Positions 8,619 through 17,945 are shown, counted from the stretch's first letter. The stretch: DNA of 64,000 nt from CAVPCZ01 sp963779225 (GCA_963779225.1 CAVZWW010000003.1:3410001-3474000), one strand, 5' to 3'. Notes: a model not told the origin generated them from the sequence alone. Translations and numbers: made by a program.

Positions 8619-9333
8619 ACCCGCGGCCGCTCACGCTGCTCGGCACACCGATGAGGTCGTAATTGCCGTCCACATCCCACGACGGCGCAAACATGCTCAC
8701 GTAGCTCACGCCCAGACGTACGCCGAACCAGCCGAGCAAGGCGTATTCGACGTTTACCGAAGGAACGGTCACAAAGTAGCCACCCGAAAGAGTGCGGGTA
8801 GTGTTCGGGGGTACAAGGGCCGTCCATTGAGCAAAGAGGCTCTGTTCACCTCCCCAGGTATTGTTTCCGCCGTTGCTCTGGCGGAGTGCAAGGGTCAAAC
8901 TGCCCCCGCCGAGCGAGGCTCCGACGGCAATGTCGAGATGTGCCAAGACGGGCCACACGTACTCGATTGTCACCCCCCCGAAGCCGACTGAATACTCGGC
9001 ATCCCGACGGACGCCGTTGAGGTCCACCGCGGTGCTCTTAAGCCCGCCGGTCATCCCCATTCCGCCCACGCGCACGTTCGGAAGGATCATGATGTAGATC
9101 GCACCGGCCCCGCCGGACATGAATACTCCACCTTCCTTGAGCGGGGCGCCATTACCGCCTAAGAGAAACTCGTTTACGGGTTTCATATCAACAAAAAGCC
9201 ACCCTGGAGTGTAGCCGCCAAACAGGCCGACTTTAACTGCGCGAGACCTCTTGGGAGGGATCGGCTCTTCCTGCGCAACGGCTATACCTGCCGCAAAGGT
9301 CAGTAATAACAGAAGGCTGAGCATCTTCTTCAT
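8581..9333 (-). CDS. Outer-membrane beta-barrel-like protein
   Basis: 250 residues beginning MKKMLSLLLLLTFAAGIAVAQ, a clear Sec signal peptide cut after AVA-Q. The mature part alternates glycine- and aromatic-rich strands (VKVGLFGGYTPGWLFVD, VNVEYALLGWFGVRLGVSYVSMFAP) as in 8- to 10-stranded outer-membrane barrels (OMP_b-brl-like), and it ends in a phenylalanine (LFVGTF) as many barrel proteins do. I chose the ATG at 9333 over the preceding GTG because CCGGAG lies at the right distance. The 3' end overlaps the convergent acyl-CoA ligase gene by 38 bases. No function can be assigned beyond outer-membrane location. Confidence 0.7.
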   Translation of the reverse strand: MKKMLSLLLLLTFAAGIAVAQEEPIPPKRSRAVKVGLFGGYTPGWLFVDMKPVNEFLLGGNGAPLKEGGVFMSGGAGAIYIMILPNVRVGGMGMTGGLKSTAVDLNGVRRDAEYSVGFGGVTIEYVWPVLAHLDIAVGASLGGGSLTLALRQSNGGNNTWGGEQSLFAQWTALVPPNTTRTLSGGYFVTVPSVNVEYALLGWFGVRLGVSYVSMFAPSWDVDGNYDLIGVPSSVSGRGFMLQAGLFVGTF

Positions 9334-9863
9334 CACGCAACTCCGGGTGTTCTATGGATGTGAAAGGCGGATCAAAACAATATACGAAACGAAATATCCA
9401 TATTCAATTTCGTAAAGACCGGAAACCTCGATATTCGGTCCCACACATGCCCCGTCTTTTCTGTTTCCCTGCCCTCCCGACATGGAGCTCTGGCGCAGGA
9501 AACGACAGTGGGACATGCCAGATGTGTTGATGGAGTTCAATCAGTCCACACTGGATGATCCAGGTCTGTGGAATCAGGCCGCAGATATAGGCATGTGAAT
9601 GGCAGGGCCGTGGAAGGATCCCTCGGACGGGTTTAGGTTGACATTGGTCCTGCAGTTCCTTAGCATTACCCCATCGTAACAAATCCCGGGTGGGAGATGC
9701 GTTGGAGATACGTGAACGAGAACGTCTCCTGGCCGAAAGGATAGCCACCAGACTGTAGAATACTTGACCGCCGACGGTGCTCAGTCCCTGGAAGGCGGAG
9801 ATTTGTCCTCCGTTCTTTCGGTACCACCCCTACGACACCGCCACGGAACAGAGGCGGACAGCC
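9334..9863. other. Intergenic region with a candidate promoter for the efflux operon
   Basis: About 530 bases without a credible gene; small ORFs here have no signal, family motif or ribosome site. The TTGACA at 9638-9643, 17 bases, then TAGCAT at 9661-9666 form a plausible sigma-70-type promoter facing the adaptor gene at 9864, about 190 bases downstream. No ABC ATPase remnant was seen. Confidence 0.35.
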
Positions 9864-11183
9864 ATGCTCCACCCACCGAAGATTCCTAAACTCGATCCTT
9901 CCATTCTTCCGGCAGTTCTTGCTTTTCTACGGCGGCGCCCCATCGTGGCGTACTCGGCCGGCGGCGTGATTCTCGTGATCCTCCTCTGGTTCTTTGTTGC
10001 CGGAGGTACGGCGACCCGGGCGGACTTGAGTGTTACGCCGTCGAAAGGACTGTTCCTTGTGACGGTGACGACGACCGGAGAGCTCCAGGCGAAGAACTCC
10101 ATCAATATCATGGGTTCAGCGAATGCCCGGGCGGCCAATATCTGGCAGATGAAAATCACGAATATTGTTCCCGAAGGAACGGTGGTCAAAAAGGGGCAAT
10201 TTGTCGCGGACCTCGACAAGTCAGAGATCATGAGTAAGTTCAAGGATTCCCAGCTCTCGATCCAGAAGTTTGAGGCACAGTACCTCCAGACGAAACTCGA
10301 CAGCACGCTGACGCTTTCGCAGGCCCGGGATGAGCTCGTCAACCTCTTCTATGCGGTGGAGGAGAAGCGAATCATGATGGAACAGTCGGCCTACGAGGCG
10401 CCGGCAATGCGGAGACAGGCAGAAATAGAATTTGAGCGCGCACAACGTGCCCACGAACAGGCAGGGAAAAACTATGTCACCAAGAAGAAACAGGCTATTG
10501 CCAAGGCACAGGTCGCGGAAGCTGATCTGATGAAAGAGCGACAGCGGATGGAACTCTTCCAAACGACGATGGACCAATTCACCATTCAAGCGCCTGCTGA
10601 CGGAATGGTCGTGTACGCACGGGAGTGGAACGGAAAGAAGAAGATCGTCGGCAGCACGGTCAATGCCTGGGATCCGACCGTCGCGACCCTCCCTGATCTG
10701 CGTGAGATGGAGTCGATCACGTACGTGAGTGAAGTGGACATCCAGAAGATAGCGGCCGGGCAAAAGGTAACGTTGAAACTCGACGCAGACCCGAACAAAC
10801 CACTCACCGGGAGCGTCACCTCTGTTGCCAATATCGGAGAACAGCGACCGAATTCCGATTCCAAGGTGTTTGAGGTCCGTATCAAGGTCAACGAGTCCGA
10901 TACGACACTCCGCCCCGCAATGACGACTGCTAATGAAATTCTCGTCGCACGACTTGACAGTGTGATTTCCATCCCGCTCGAATGCGTCCATACGGAAGGG
11001 ACGATGACCTTTGTGTACAAGAAGAACGGCGGGAGTATCGCCAAACAGGAGGTGAAACTCGGACTGATAAACGAGAATGCGGCGGTGGTGCACAGCGGTA
11101 TTGCCGAGGATGATGAAGTGCTTCTCGCTACGCCCCCTGAATCTGCCACGCTGATAACAATCCCCCTTGCCGGATCAGAGTGA
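9864..11183 (+). CDS. Efflux periplasmic adaptor (HlyD/MacA-type membrane fusion protein)
   Basis: 439 residues from the ATG at 9864, which has a GAGGCGG-type site; the longer reading from 9777 would put 29 unlikely residues in front. One N-terminal transmembrane helix (IVAYSAGGVILVILLWFFVAGG) is followed by a lipoyl-like half (GTVVKKGQFVADLDKSEIMSKF), a long coiled-coil hairpin at about 140-250 rich in Glu, Lys and Gln, the second lipoyl half (FTIQAPADGMVVYAREW) and beta-barrel domains. Such proteins bridge an inner-membrane transporter and a TolC-type channel. The next genes encode an FtsX/MacB permease and a TolC protein, so all three should form one tripartite pump. Confidence 0.88.
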   Translation: MLHPPKIPKLDPSILPAVLAFLRRRPIVAYSAGGVILVILLWFFVAGGTATRADLSVTPSKGLFLVTVTTTGELQAKNSINIMGSANARAANIWQMKITNIVPEGTVVKKGQFVADLDKSEIMSKFKDSQLSIQKFEAQYLQTKLDSTLTLSQARDELVNLFYAVEEKRIMMEQSAYEAPAMRRQAEIEFERAQRAHEQAGKNYVTKKKQAIAKAQVAEADLMKERQRMELFQTTMDQFTIQAPADGMVVYAREWNGKKKIVGSTVNAWDPTVATLPDLREMESITYVSEVDIQKIAAGQKVTLKLDADPNKPLTGSVTSVANIGEQRPNSDSKVFEVRIKVNESDTTLRPAMTTANEILVARLDSVISIPLECVHTEGTMTFVYKKNGGSIAKQEVKLGLINENAAVVHSGIAEDDEVLLATPPESATLITIPLAGSE

Positions 11184-11230
11184 TAGGCCCGGCTAAACCC
11201 TGACGGATCTCGGAAGGTCATTCGATCGCC

Positions 11231-12580
11231 ATGTTCCAGCAGGTCATACAGAGCCTGAGAATCGCAGTTGAAGCGATTACCCACAACAAACTGCGGGCAA
11301 GCCTCACCTCGCTGGGCATCGTCTTCGGCGTGGGATCGGTGATCTCAATGCTCGCTGTCGGGACGGGTGCAAAGCAGGAAATCCTGGAGCAGATGAAGCT
11401 GCTCGGGGCGAATAACATCATCATTACACCGATCATCGAACAGGAGGAAGGTAAGGTCGAGGAAGACGATCAGGCCAAGATGACCGAGAAGAAACGGTTC
11501 AGTCCCGGGTTGACGCTGCAGGACGGGGAGAGCATACTGAAAACGCTCCCTGGCATTTCGTTTGTCAGCCCGGAGGTTGTCGTGGAGACTATGGTGCTGC
11601 GTGAGGGTTTGAAACGGACCTCGAAGCTTGTGGGGGTCGATTCGGTGTATTTTGCGACCAGCGAGTTCGAACTGGAGAGAGGGCAGCTGTTTTCGAAAAC
11701 GCACATGGAGCTGGCGTCCCCGGTCGCGGTTATCGGGCACGCCGTGCGTGCAAGATTCTTCGCCAGGGATGACCCGATCGGCGGGAAGATCAAGTGCGGC
11801 CCCCTCTGGCTGACGGTCATCGGGGTGCTGGGGGAGCGAAGGGTCAGCAAGGAGAGCATCCAGCATCTCGGACTCCGCGACTTAAACTACGATGTCTATA
11901 CACCCGTGAATACCCTCCTCCTGCGGTACAAGAATCGCACGCTGGTGACGAAGCTGGATGTCCAGGCGGCAGCGAGCGACAGGGGAACTGACGAATCATC
12001 AGGAGCGGAGAGGAAGAAACCGGCCAGTTATCATCAGCTCGATCGGTTAGTCGTGCGCGTCAATGATGCGGAGATGATGGTGGGACTCGCGGAAGTCATC
12101 AGCCGGATGCTCCAGCGTCGACACAATCAGGTGGTTGATTTCCAGGTAATGGTGCCGGAGCAGCTTTTGCGTCAGGCGCAGCGGACAAGAGATATCTTCA
12201 ATATTGTCCTCGGTGCCATCGCATCGATATCCCTGCTGGTCGGGGGAATCGGCATCATGAACATTATGCTCGCTTCGGTGATGGAGCGGACGAAGGAAAT
12301 AGGAATACGCCGCGCTGCGGGCGCCACGAAGAGACAGATCGTTCTGCAATTCCTGAGTGAGGCGACCCTCATCGGCATTACCGGAGGATTGACCGGCATT
12401 GTGCTGGGCGTGACACTGAGCTATGCTATTCAACAGCTGGCAGGAGTCCTCACGATAGTCACGCTCTTCTCTGTGCTGCTGTCGTTCGTGATCTCGGTCT
12501 CCGTCGGCATCACGTTTGGCTACTTCCCTGCCCGCCGCGCGGCCATGCAGGATCCGGTCGTGTGCTTGCGTTACGAATAG
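11231..12580 (+). CDS. MacB-type ABC transporter permease (no ATPase domain)
   Basis: 449 residues with the MacB/FtsX layout: a first transmembrane helix near 15-45 (KLRASLTSLGIVFGVGSVISMLAVG), a periplasmic MacB_PCD domain at about 50-270, then three helices in the FtsX domain (IASISLLVGGIGIMNIML, ATLIGITGGLTGIVLG, LSFVISVSVGITFGYFPA). The conserved ERTKEIGIRRAAGATKRQI cytoplasmic segment, which contacts the ATPase, is intact. No Walker A/B protein is fused to it or encoded beside it, so the ATPase must be supplied from elsewhere. Lies 47 bases after the adaptor and 39 before the TolC gene, in one operon. Confidence 0.9.
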   Translation: MFQQVIQSLRIAVEAITHNKLRASLTSLGIVFGVGSVISMLAVGTGAKQEILEQMKLLGANNIIITPIIEQEEGKVEEDDQAKMTEKKRFSPGLTLQDGESILKTLPGISFVSPEVVVETMVLREGLKRTSKLVGVDSVYFATSEFELERGQLFSKTHMELASPVAVIGHAVRARFFARDDPIGGKIKCGPLWLTVIGVLGERRVSKESIQHLGLRDLNYDVYTPVNTLLLRYKNRTLVTKLDVQAAASDRGTDESSGAERKKPASYHQLDRLVVRVNDAEMMVGLAEVISRMLQRRHNQVVDFQVMVPEQLLRQAQRTRDIFNIVLGAIASISLLVGGIGIMNIMLASVMERTKEIGIRRAAGATKRQIVLQFLSEATLIGITGGLTGIVLGVTLSYAIQQLAGVLTIVTLFSVLLSFVISVSVGITFGYFPARRAAMQDPVVCLRYE

Positions 12581-12619
12581 ACCGCCGGGTGCACCCGGGC
12601 CGTCCATGAACCAGACGCC

Positions 12620-14104
12620 ATGAACATCAAGGCTCCGCTTTTCCTCTCGATCCTCTGTGTCCTGTTCTTCTCTGCGGCCTCCGCCCAGGTCGACACAACC
12701 TACCTGACGTTGCAGGCCTGCATCCGACTCGCCCGCGAGTCCGGTCCGCTCGGCGTAATGGCGCACAGTGCGTACGAAAACAAGTCATCCTCCTACCACT
12801 CCTATTCGTCCAGCCTTTTCCCTCAGCTGTCGCTTCAGGGGGATGTGCCCGGCTACTACCGATCCATCACCCCGATCGTCCTGCCTGACGGAAGCACCGT
12901 GTTCACTCCTCAAAGCCAGACCAGCGCCTCGCTGAACCTCTCCCTCACACAGAAGATACCTCTGACCGGCGGTCAGCTCTTCCTTTCCTCCGGGCTGAGC
13001 CGGATCGACTTGCTGGACTGGAGGTCGCAGTATTACCTCGCGAATCCGTTCAGTATCACCTTGCAGCAGCCCATATGGCAGATCAACACGATGCGTTGGG
13101 ACCAGGACGCACAGGTACTCCGGTACAGGATGGCTTCCCGCGAGCTGGCCGAATCGATGGAGGAGTGTGCGATCGATGTCACCAACAAGTTCTTCGACCT
13201 GTACCTGGCGCTGATGAACTCCAGCAATGCCATGCTGAACGTGGCGATCAACGACACCCTCTACAGGATCTCGAAGGGGAGATTCGAGGTGGGAAAAATC
13301 GCGGAGAACGATCTTCTGCAGAATGAGCTTGCCTACTTGAATGCGCAAACGGAACTCGAAAATGCCAATGTCGGACTCGACCGCTCGCAGCAGAACCTCA
13401 GGGTCGCCCTTGGACTCGATCCCGGCATCTATGTCGAGCTCATCCCGCCGACAACAACCGGGGCTGCATCCATCGATCCCGCAGTTGCACTCGCCAACGC
13501 CCGGCAGAACCGCAGCGATGTGCTCGATTTTGACCTCCAGTTGCTGACGGCCGAACGAAACGTGGAACAGGCAAGATCCGACCATTCATTTAATGCCAGG
13601 ATGGTCGCGAGCGCGGGCTACAATCAAAGGGCGCCCGTCATCTCCGAGGCGTACCAGCATCTGCTCATTCAACAGCAGTTCAGCATAGGTTTTATCTTTC
13701 CGATCTTCACCTGGGGAACGGGGAGTGCGGCGATCGATGCAGCCCTGGCGGAACAGAAACGCACGGAGTCATCGATCGTGCAGCAACGTCACGATTTCGA
13801 ACAGGAGGTCCTCTATCAAGCGGGACGCCTCAACCTGCTCCGGAAGCAGGTTGCCGTTGCTGCAAAGGCAGACACCATCGGCCAGCGCAGATTTGAAGTG
13901 GCGAAGGACCGGTACATGATCGGGAAGATCGATGTTCCCAATCTCTTCCTGGCCCAGAGCGAGAAGGACAACGCCCGCCGCGCGAATATTCGGACCCTGT
14001 GGGATTATTGGGCGACCTATTTCCGTGTCAGACGCCTCACGCTGTGCGACATCGAGACGGGGGAACCCCTTGTTGAACGGGATGAGAAGGTCAACGAGCA
14101 ATGA
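12620..14104 (+). CDS. TolC-family outer-membrane efflux protein
   Basis: 494 residues with signal peptide FLSILCVLFFSAASAQ. It has two OEP repeats: long helices (LARESGPLGVMAHSAYENKSSSYHSYS; ECAIDVTNKFFDLYLALMNSS; ENDLLQNELAYLNAQTELENA) alternate with beta strands (TSASLNLSLTQKIP; QQFSIGFIFPIFTWG), the pattern of TolC trimers that form the outer-membrane channel. It is the last gene of the adaptor-permease-channel operon. A 9-bp-stem terminator lies downstream at 14473-14493. Confidence 0.88.
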   Translation: MNIKAPLFLSILCVLFFSAASAQVDTTYLTLQACIRLARESGPLGVMAHSAYENKSSSYHSYSSSLFPQLSLQGDVPGYYRSITPIVLPDGSTVFTPQSQTSASLNLSLTQKIPLTGGQLFLSSGLSRIDLLDWRSQYYLANPFSITLQQPIWQINTMRWDQDAQVLRYRMASRELAESMEECAIDVTNKFFDLYLALMNSSNAMLNVAINDTLYRISKGRFEVGKIAENDLLQNELAYLNAQTELENANVGLDRSQQNLRVALGLDPGIYVELIPPTTTGAASIDPAVALANARQNRSDVLDFDLQLLTAERNVEQARSDHSFNARMVASAGYNQRAPVISEAYQHLLIQQQFSIGFIFPIFTWGTGSAAIDAALAEQKRTESSIVQQRHDFEQEVLYQAGRLNLLRKQVAVAAKADTIGQRRFEVAKDRYMIGKIDVPNLFLAQSEKDNARRANIRTLWDYWATYFRVRRLTLCDIETGEPLVERDEKVNEQ

Positions 14105-14533
14105 TTTTGTGGTCGAACACCCGCTCCCGCTTCAAGCGATCGAATTATCCGCTATTCCTGCCTGCCTTCATAGAGGGACGAAGTCGGGCTGACATTGTCC
14201 ATAGATCATCGAGCATCATGCCGGGTCTGTCGCGGGTTCTTCGTTTACTTGACTTTCGCGCCCGGAAACTGGAAATTACGGGTACTGCTGATCACGGAAC
14301 AAGAACGTGCCAGTGTTGTTTCGGGTCAATACAAATCGACGATGGCTGGAATCTCCCTCTGAAACGGAGAGATCTCATGCGGCACCTCCATTCAAAGGGG
14401 TGCATACCTTGCGCCATGATCGGAAACCAGCCGGACATTGAGTAGAAACTGATTGACATGCGACTTCACCCGGGCCCACGCAGAGCGTGGGCCTTTCCAT
14501 AGCGCGCACCCTCATCATCAACACAGGATACAC
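14105..14533. other. Intergenic region after tolC-like gene
   Basis: A 114-codon frame starts at 14101 in ATGA overlap with the TolC stop and carries a CxCC...CxxC pattern, but its composition is not convincing and no family is recognised, so it is not called as a gene. The stretch ends with a strong terminator and the start region of the next gene. Confidence 0.4.
14473..14496 (+). terminator. Rho-independent terminator of the efflux operon
   Basis: GGCCCACGC at 14473-14481 pairs perfectly with GCGTGGGCC at 14485-14493 around an AGA loop and is followed by TTT. It lies about 370 bases after the TolC stop and just before the next gene's leader. Confidence 0.75.
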
Positions 14534-15419
14534 GTGCACAGGTTCCTACTTCCCGCTCTTCTTCTGCTCACACACCTTCCAGCCTTCGTGTTTGGACAGC
14601 CCGGGGATTCGACACAATCGCAGTGGGAATTTCTTCCAGGCCCGTCGCTTCTGCCGCCGTTCCCGGCCAGCCCCGAGGAACCGCGGACGGGAATCCGCAA
14701 GGAAATCGGTTCCTCACGAATGACGCTCAGCATTGGCGGCCAGCTGGACCTGGTGGAGTGGCGCCCCGGGGGAGACCCCGGTATGCGCATACGCGCCGGC
14801 GCCCAGCTCTTCATGTATGCCCTCACCACGAACTACCAGGGACTCCGTTTGCAGATGGATGCAGCTGACGGGTATTTCGGCGGGTATCTGGTTGGCCGGC
14901 TGCAGGGCCCCGCCTCGGCCCTGACTCTGCGCTTCCGCATAATGCATCTCAGTTCGCACATGCTTGACGGCAACTATGACCTCAATACCGGGGAATGGAA
15001 GGACGGGCGGGAACCGGTTCCGCTGTCACGCGACTTCGGTGAGCTCCTTGGCGCGTATTCCTGGCTGGGAAGAGACTGGGAAGTGATGGTGTACTCCGGA
15101 TTCAGCTACGCCACGCTTGTCCGTCCGCCGGAATTGATGGAATGGAACACCCTGCTCGGAATCGTTGCCCATGCATCCCCGTGGCCGGGCCAGGTGTTCG
15201 GAAAACCCGCCTCCGTGTATCTTTCGGATCATTTCACGCTGTCCGGTTTGTCCTACTCTGCAGGGGACGAATACTCTGGAAGTCGGCTTGAAGATGGGAG
15301 CGTGGGAAGGATACGGCGTGAAGATATACTGCAACTACCACAGTGGACTGGAGATCTTTCACCAATATTTCGACGTGCGGAGGAACGATTGGGGCCTGGG
15401 AATCGCGTTCGATTTTTAA
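14534..15419 (+). pseudogene. DUF1207-like outer-membrane protein, single +1 frameshift
   Basis: The start is taken as the GTG at 14534 with AGGA upstream, giving the signal peptide MHRFLLPALLLLTHLPAFVFG. The body (MTLSIGGQLDLVEW, MRIRAGAQLFMYA, FRIMHLSSHMLDGNYD) looks like a DUF1207 beta-barrel family protein. The frame is lost near 15245-15285: before this the reading is YLSDHFTLSGLSYSAGDEY, after it the family-like end TLEVGLKMGAWEGYGVKIYC to LGIAFDF is found one frame later, stopping at 15419. One extra base, perhaps in the GGGG run at about 15263, would explain this. It may be an assembly error rather than a dead gene. Confidence 0.6.
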
Positions 15420-15450
15420 TGGACGTCGGATGCAAAGACGGGCAAACAAA

Positions 15451-15472
15451 GCCCGGACATCGCTGCCCGGGC
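15451..15472. terminator. Repeated GC hairpin terminator, copy 1
   Basis: GCCCGG and CCGGGC arms around ACATCGCTG. The same 22 bases recur at 16401-16422 and 17132-17153, each just downstream of one of the three minus-strand lipoprotein copies. This copy also lies after the plus-strand DUF1207-like gene, so it may serve both. Confidence 0.7.
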
Positions 15473-15495
15473 CATCGTGACCTGCGCAGGGATAG

Positions 15496-16135
15496 TTATC
15501 GTGAGCGGACTATAGTATTCCCCAAATCCGTTTCCCAAAGGAAATACTCTTCTGGCCAACCCGCGGCGGTCCAGAATTCCTTCATCCCGCTAACGGATGC
15601 AGTCGCCAAGGCGGCGATTTCAGCATCGTAGTTTCCGTTATCCGGGAAAAGCACGAAATAGGATTGCTGATCAGGTAATTCGGCCTTTTTTCCCTGTCCG
15701 TTATCGGTCAATAGAACCATCCCGTAGCCGGGTCCGGGCGGAATATTCTCAGTCGTACCAAAGAATTCTTTCGGTAACTCGGGAAGCATTCCGTAGCCCA
15801 CCATGTAGGCCTGATTGCCCACAACGTCGAGATGCGTGACCTCGAGGTGGAATTTCCCCCCCCAGGAACGGTCATACACCTGAATCTGTCCCTTGATGCC
15901 GTCTGCATCCTTCTGAGCATTGAATGCAAACGTCCAATGCGAGCCTTGCCACCATTGCCCTCCGCTTCCTGTTGCCATCATATCCCAGCCACCCTTCTGT
16001 CAAGGCAACGGGTGAGGTCGGAGTGAGAGTGCCTGGTCGGTCGATGCCTCTACTGGACTCGAATTGTCCGTACACCCCACCAGCACAAACGCCAGACTCG
16101 CCGTCAGCAGGAGAGCCAAAGACAAGAATCTTCAT
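15496..16135 (-). pseudogene. Lipoprotein cassette 1 (frameshifted, in-frame stop)
   Basis: First of three tandem cassettes. The start region at 16135 (ATG AAG ATT CT...) is nearly identical in DNA to the signal-peptide starts at 17099 and 17847 and should read MKILS...LLTASLAFVLVGC, a lipoprotein signal. Here one extra base soon after the ATG breaks the frame, and a TGA lies just before the long open part at 15981-15496 (161 codons: HWTFAFNAQKDADGIKGQIQVYDRSW...). That mature part resembles the beta-rich domain found in choice-of-anchor-type secreted proteins (post-COAP-like); this is a tentative likeness. A conserved AGAAAGGA ribosome site precedes the ATG, and the repeated hairpin follows at 15451. 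Confidence 0.55.
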
Positions 16136-16400
16136 GACTTTCTCCTTTCTGATGTTGTGCAGAATGATGGCGGCCGGCTAGCCTTGCCGCCAACGAGTGA
16201 GAATGAACCCCCAGGTACATTGCGTAACTCTGATTCGGCGCAACCACTTCTCCCCTCGACGCGGTGCGACACAAGATACAATCACCTTTCCGGCCCTGCT
16301 AACGCCAGTGTAACATCCTTTTGCGTTACTGTAACATCTTTGTGCAGCACCGAAGATTCAAGGAACCACAGGGCGTTAATCTGATGATTTGTGGTATGAA
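16136..16400. other. Upstream region of cassette 1 with leader remnant
   Basis: It holds a GCCGCC-rich segment related to the sequence 5' of cassette 3 (compare 16185-16215 with 17902-17930), the GTAACAT direct repeat at 16310-16337, and at 16381-16394 a stray copy of the leader sequence CTGATGATTTGTGG that elsewhere sits just before a cassette start. The remnant suggests that another cassette was lost, or that this segment was inserted. Confidence 0.5.
16310..16337. promoter_or_regulatory. GTAACAT direct repeat, likely AraC-type operator (copy 1)
   Basis: GTAACAT at 16310-16316 and again at 16331-16337, 21 bases centre to centre (two helical turns), with CCTTTTGC after the first half. The same arrangement occurs at 18454-18481 in front of the AraC-family gene. 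Lies about 175 bases upstream of cassette 1. Confidence 0.5.
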
Positions 16401-16422
16401 GCCCGGACATCGCTGCCCGGGC
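16401..16422. terminator. Repeated GC hairpin terminator, copy 2
   Basis: Identical to the hairpin at 15451-15472; lies 23 bases downstream of the cassette 2 stop on the minus strand. Confidence 0.7.
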
Positions 16423-16444
16423 GTTGCACCTGAACTTCACAGAC

Positions 16445-17099
16445 TCATCGGACTTGAACATTCCCATTGTCGATTGCCATCCATCCGGTGAACCAAAGTA
16501 GGGGCGGGTTAAGTTGGGTCACAGTCCAGTCAACATAACCCTGCGGGGTCAGAGTCTCCCAGGATTCCTTTTCCACAGTGCTCGACGTACTCCACCATGC
16601 AGATTGGAGGTCAGGCGGTGCTGATTTCCCCCCCTCACCGAGGTCCTTGAACGCTATCACGCCCCACTGGCCAGCCATTGTCCCCTCAGTAATCAAGAAT
16701 ATGATTTTCGCCATATTGTCTTGAATCGAGAGGTGTACCACCTTGCCTTTTACCTTTGTGAGCCAATCGGCGCCCTGCGGACCCCAGTGTGTTTGAGAGA
16801 GGAGCATGCCGGAATAAGTGCCGTCAGCATGTTTGAATGCGGTGAAGGATATGGTGTTATACAGGCCACCCTTCTCTTTTGGCCCCGGCACCAACCATCC
16901 GTGTTCATCTACGACCAAATAGGATTGACAACTCCCTGTCGCAGAAAGAACAACTCCCGATTTTGCCAATACCCCTCCGGAAGGTGCATCTGGATTACCA
17001 GCGGGAGAAAATGGGAGAGTTTTCGTTGGATTCCGTACACCCCACCAGCACAAACGCCAGACTCGCCGTCAGCAGTAGTGCCAAAGACAGAATCTTCAT
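16445..17099 (-). pseudogene. Lipoprotein cassette 2 (signal peptide out of frame with body)
   Basis: The ATG at 17099 starts a clean lipoprotein signal, MKILSLALLLTASLAFVLVGC, which then ends early at a TAA. One base inserted around 17010-17050 would join it to the long open frame that runs to 16445 (KSGVVLSATGSCQSYLVVDE...AIDNGNVQVR, about 190 residues). The mature part is beta-rich (YNTISFTAFKHADGTYSGML; VKGKVVHLSIQDNMAKIIFLI) and resembles cassette 1 in general style only. The ribosome site AGAAAGGG and leader CTGATGATTGTGG directly abut the terminator of cassette 3, so the cassettes are packed head to tail. Function unknown. Confidence 0.55.
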
Positions 17100-17131
17100 G
17101 ACTTTTCCCTTTCTGATGATTGTGGAAGGAA

Positions 17132-17153
17132 GCCCGGACATCGCTGCCCGGGC
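17132..17153. terminator. Repeated GC hairpin terminator, copy 3
   Basis: Identical hairpin downstream of cassette 3 and immediately upstream of the cassette 2 leader. Confidence 0.7.
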
Positions 17154-17225
17154 TTTCGAATGGAACAGACTGAAGCCACCGCCAAATCGGTGGACTATTC
17201 TTCCCGATAGAGGGGCGATGTATTT

Positions 17226-17847
17226 TCAAATATTCTTTGCGTTGGCAACATCCCCATCCGGACACACTCTCTTAGAGACCAGGTTGTCTTTTACTTTTGG
17301 CCCTCTGAGTCCTCAGGGGTACCATATTGCTTTGTATCCCGCGCAATTCGCCGTCGGATTGTCCAGGATCAAGCCAACGACCTCATTATCGCCTTCGCCC
17401 GAGGTTGGCGGTTCCCACGGCTATTGGTACCTTACCGACAGATGTTTCCGACGTGTATTGGTTCCTGGCACAGGGACAACTTGAACTGCCATGGCGGTGA
17501 CATCGGTGCCTCCTACCCGCTTATGACTCTTGCAAGCTTTGTATACCGTTTTGGGAGGGTAGAGTTTCTTGTTCCTGAATTCATCTGCATAGGGTTGTCC
17601 CTGTTGCAGAAGTTTCAAAACGTTGATGCCGAGTATCACGAACAGCCCAGTTTCCTCATCGGAAACGTAAACTCCAAAGGCATCGACTGTGAAGATCGAA
17701 GCCCCCGAACCAGCTGTTTTCCTGGGTGAAGTCGATGGCTTGTCGGTGACACTTCTCGATCCACCCCGGGGGCGGGTTGTCCGAACACCCCACCAGCACA
17801 AACGCCAGACTCGCCGTCAGCAGAGTGCCAAAAGACAGAATCTTCAT
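17226..17847 (-). pseudogene. Lipoprotein cassette 3 (several frameshifts and stops)
   Basis: Starts at 17847 with MKILSFGTLLTASLAFVLVGC and runs to about residue 48 (IDFTQENSWFG), where an extra base near the GGGGG run at 17707-17711 shifts it. Continues as SIFTVDAFGVYVSDEETGLF...VQVVPVPG, then a stop at 17421 but an open, protein-like stretch goes on (EGDNEVVGLILDNPTANCAG), past a TGA at 17313-17315 (GLRGPKVKDNLVSKRVC), to the final TGA at 17226. At least four lesions, so this copy is probably dead or badly sequenced. The ribosome site AAAGGA and the hairpin at 17132 match the other two cassettes. Function unknown; likely surface-exposed. Confidence 0.5.
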
Positions 17848-17945
17848 GACTTTATCCTTTCTGATGATTTGTGATACGCTGGCGGCAAGATGTCCTTTGC
17901 CGCCAATGAGTTGTTGAAGACCCCCAATCGCCTTACAACAGCTGA

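Noticed and set aside
14101..14445. 114-codon frame overlapping the TolC stop (ATGA), with a CxCC...CxxC pattern
   Set aside because: The residue composition is not protein-like for most of its length, no ribosome site of its own is visible and no family is recognised.
15496..17847. Reassignment of TGA/TAG as sense codons in the lipoprotein copies
   Set aside because: Many intact genes in the window end with TGA or TAG at expected positions, so the in-frame stops are lesions or errors.
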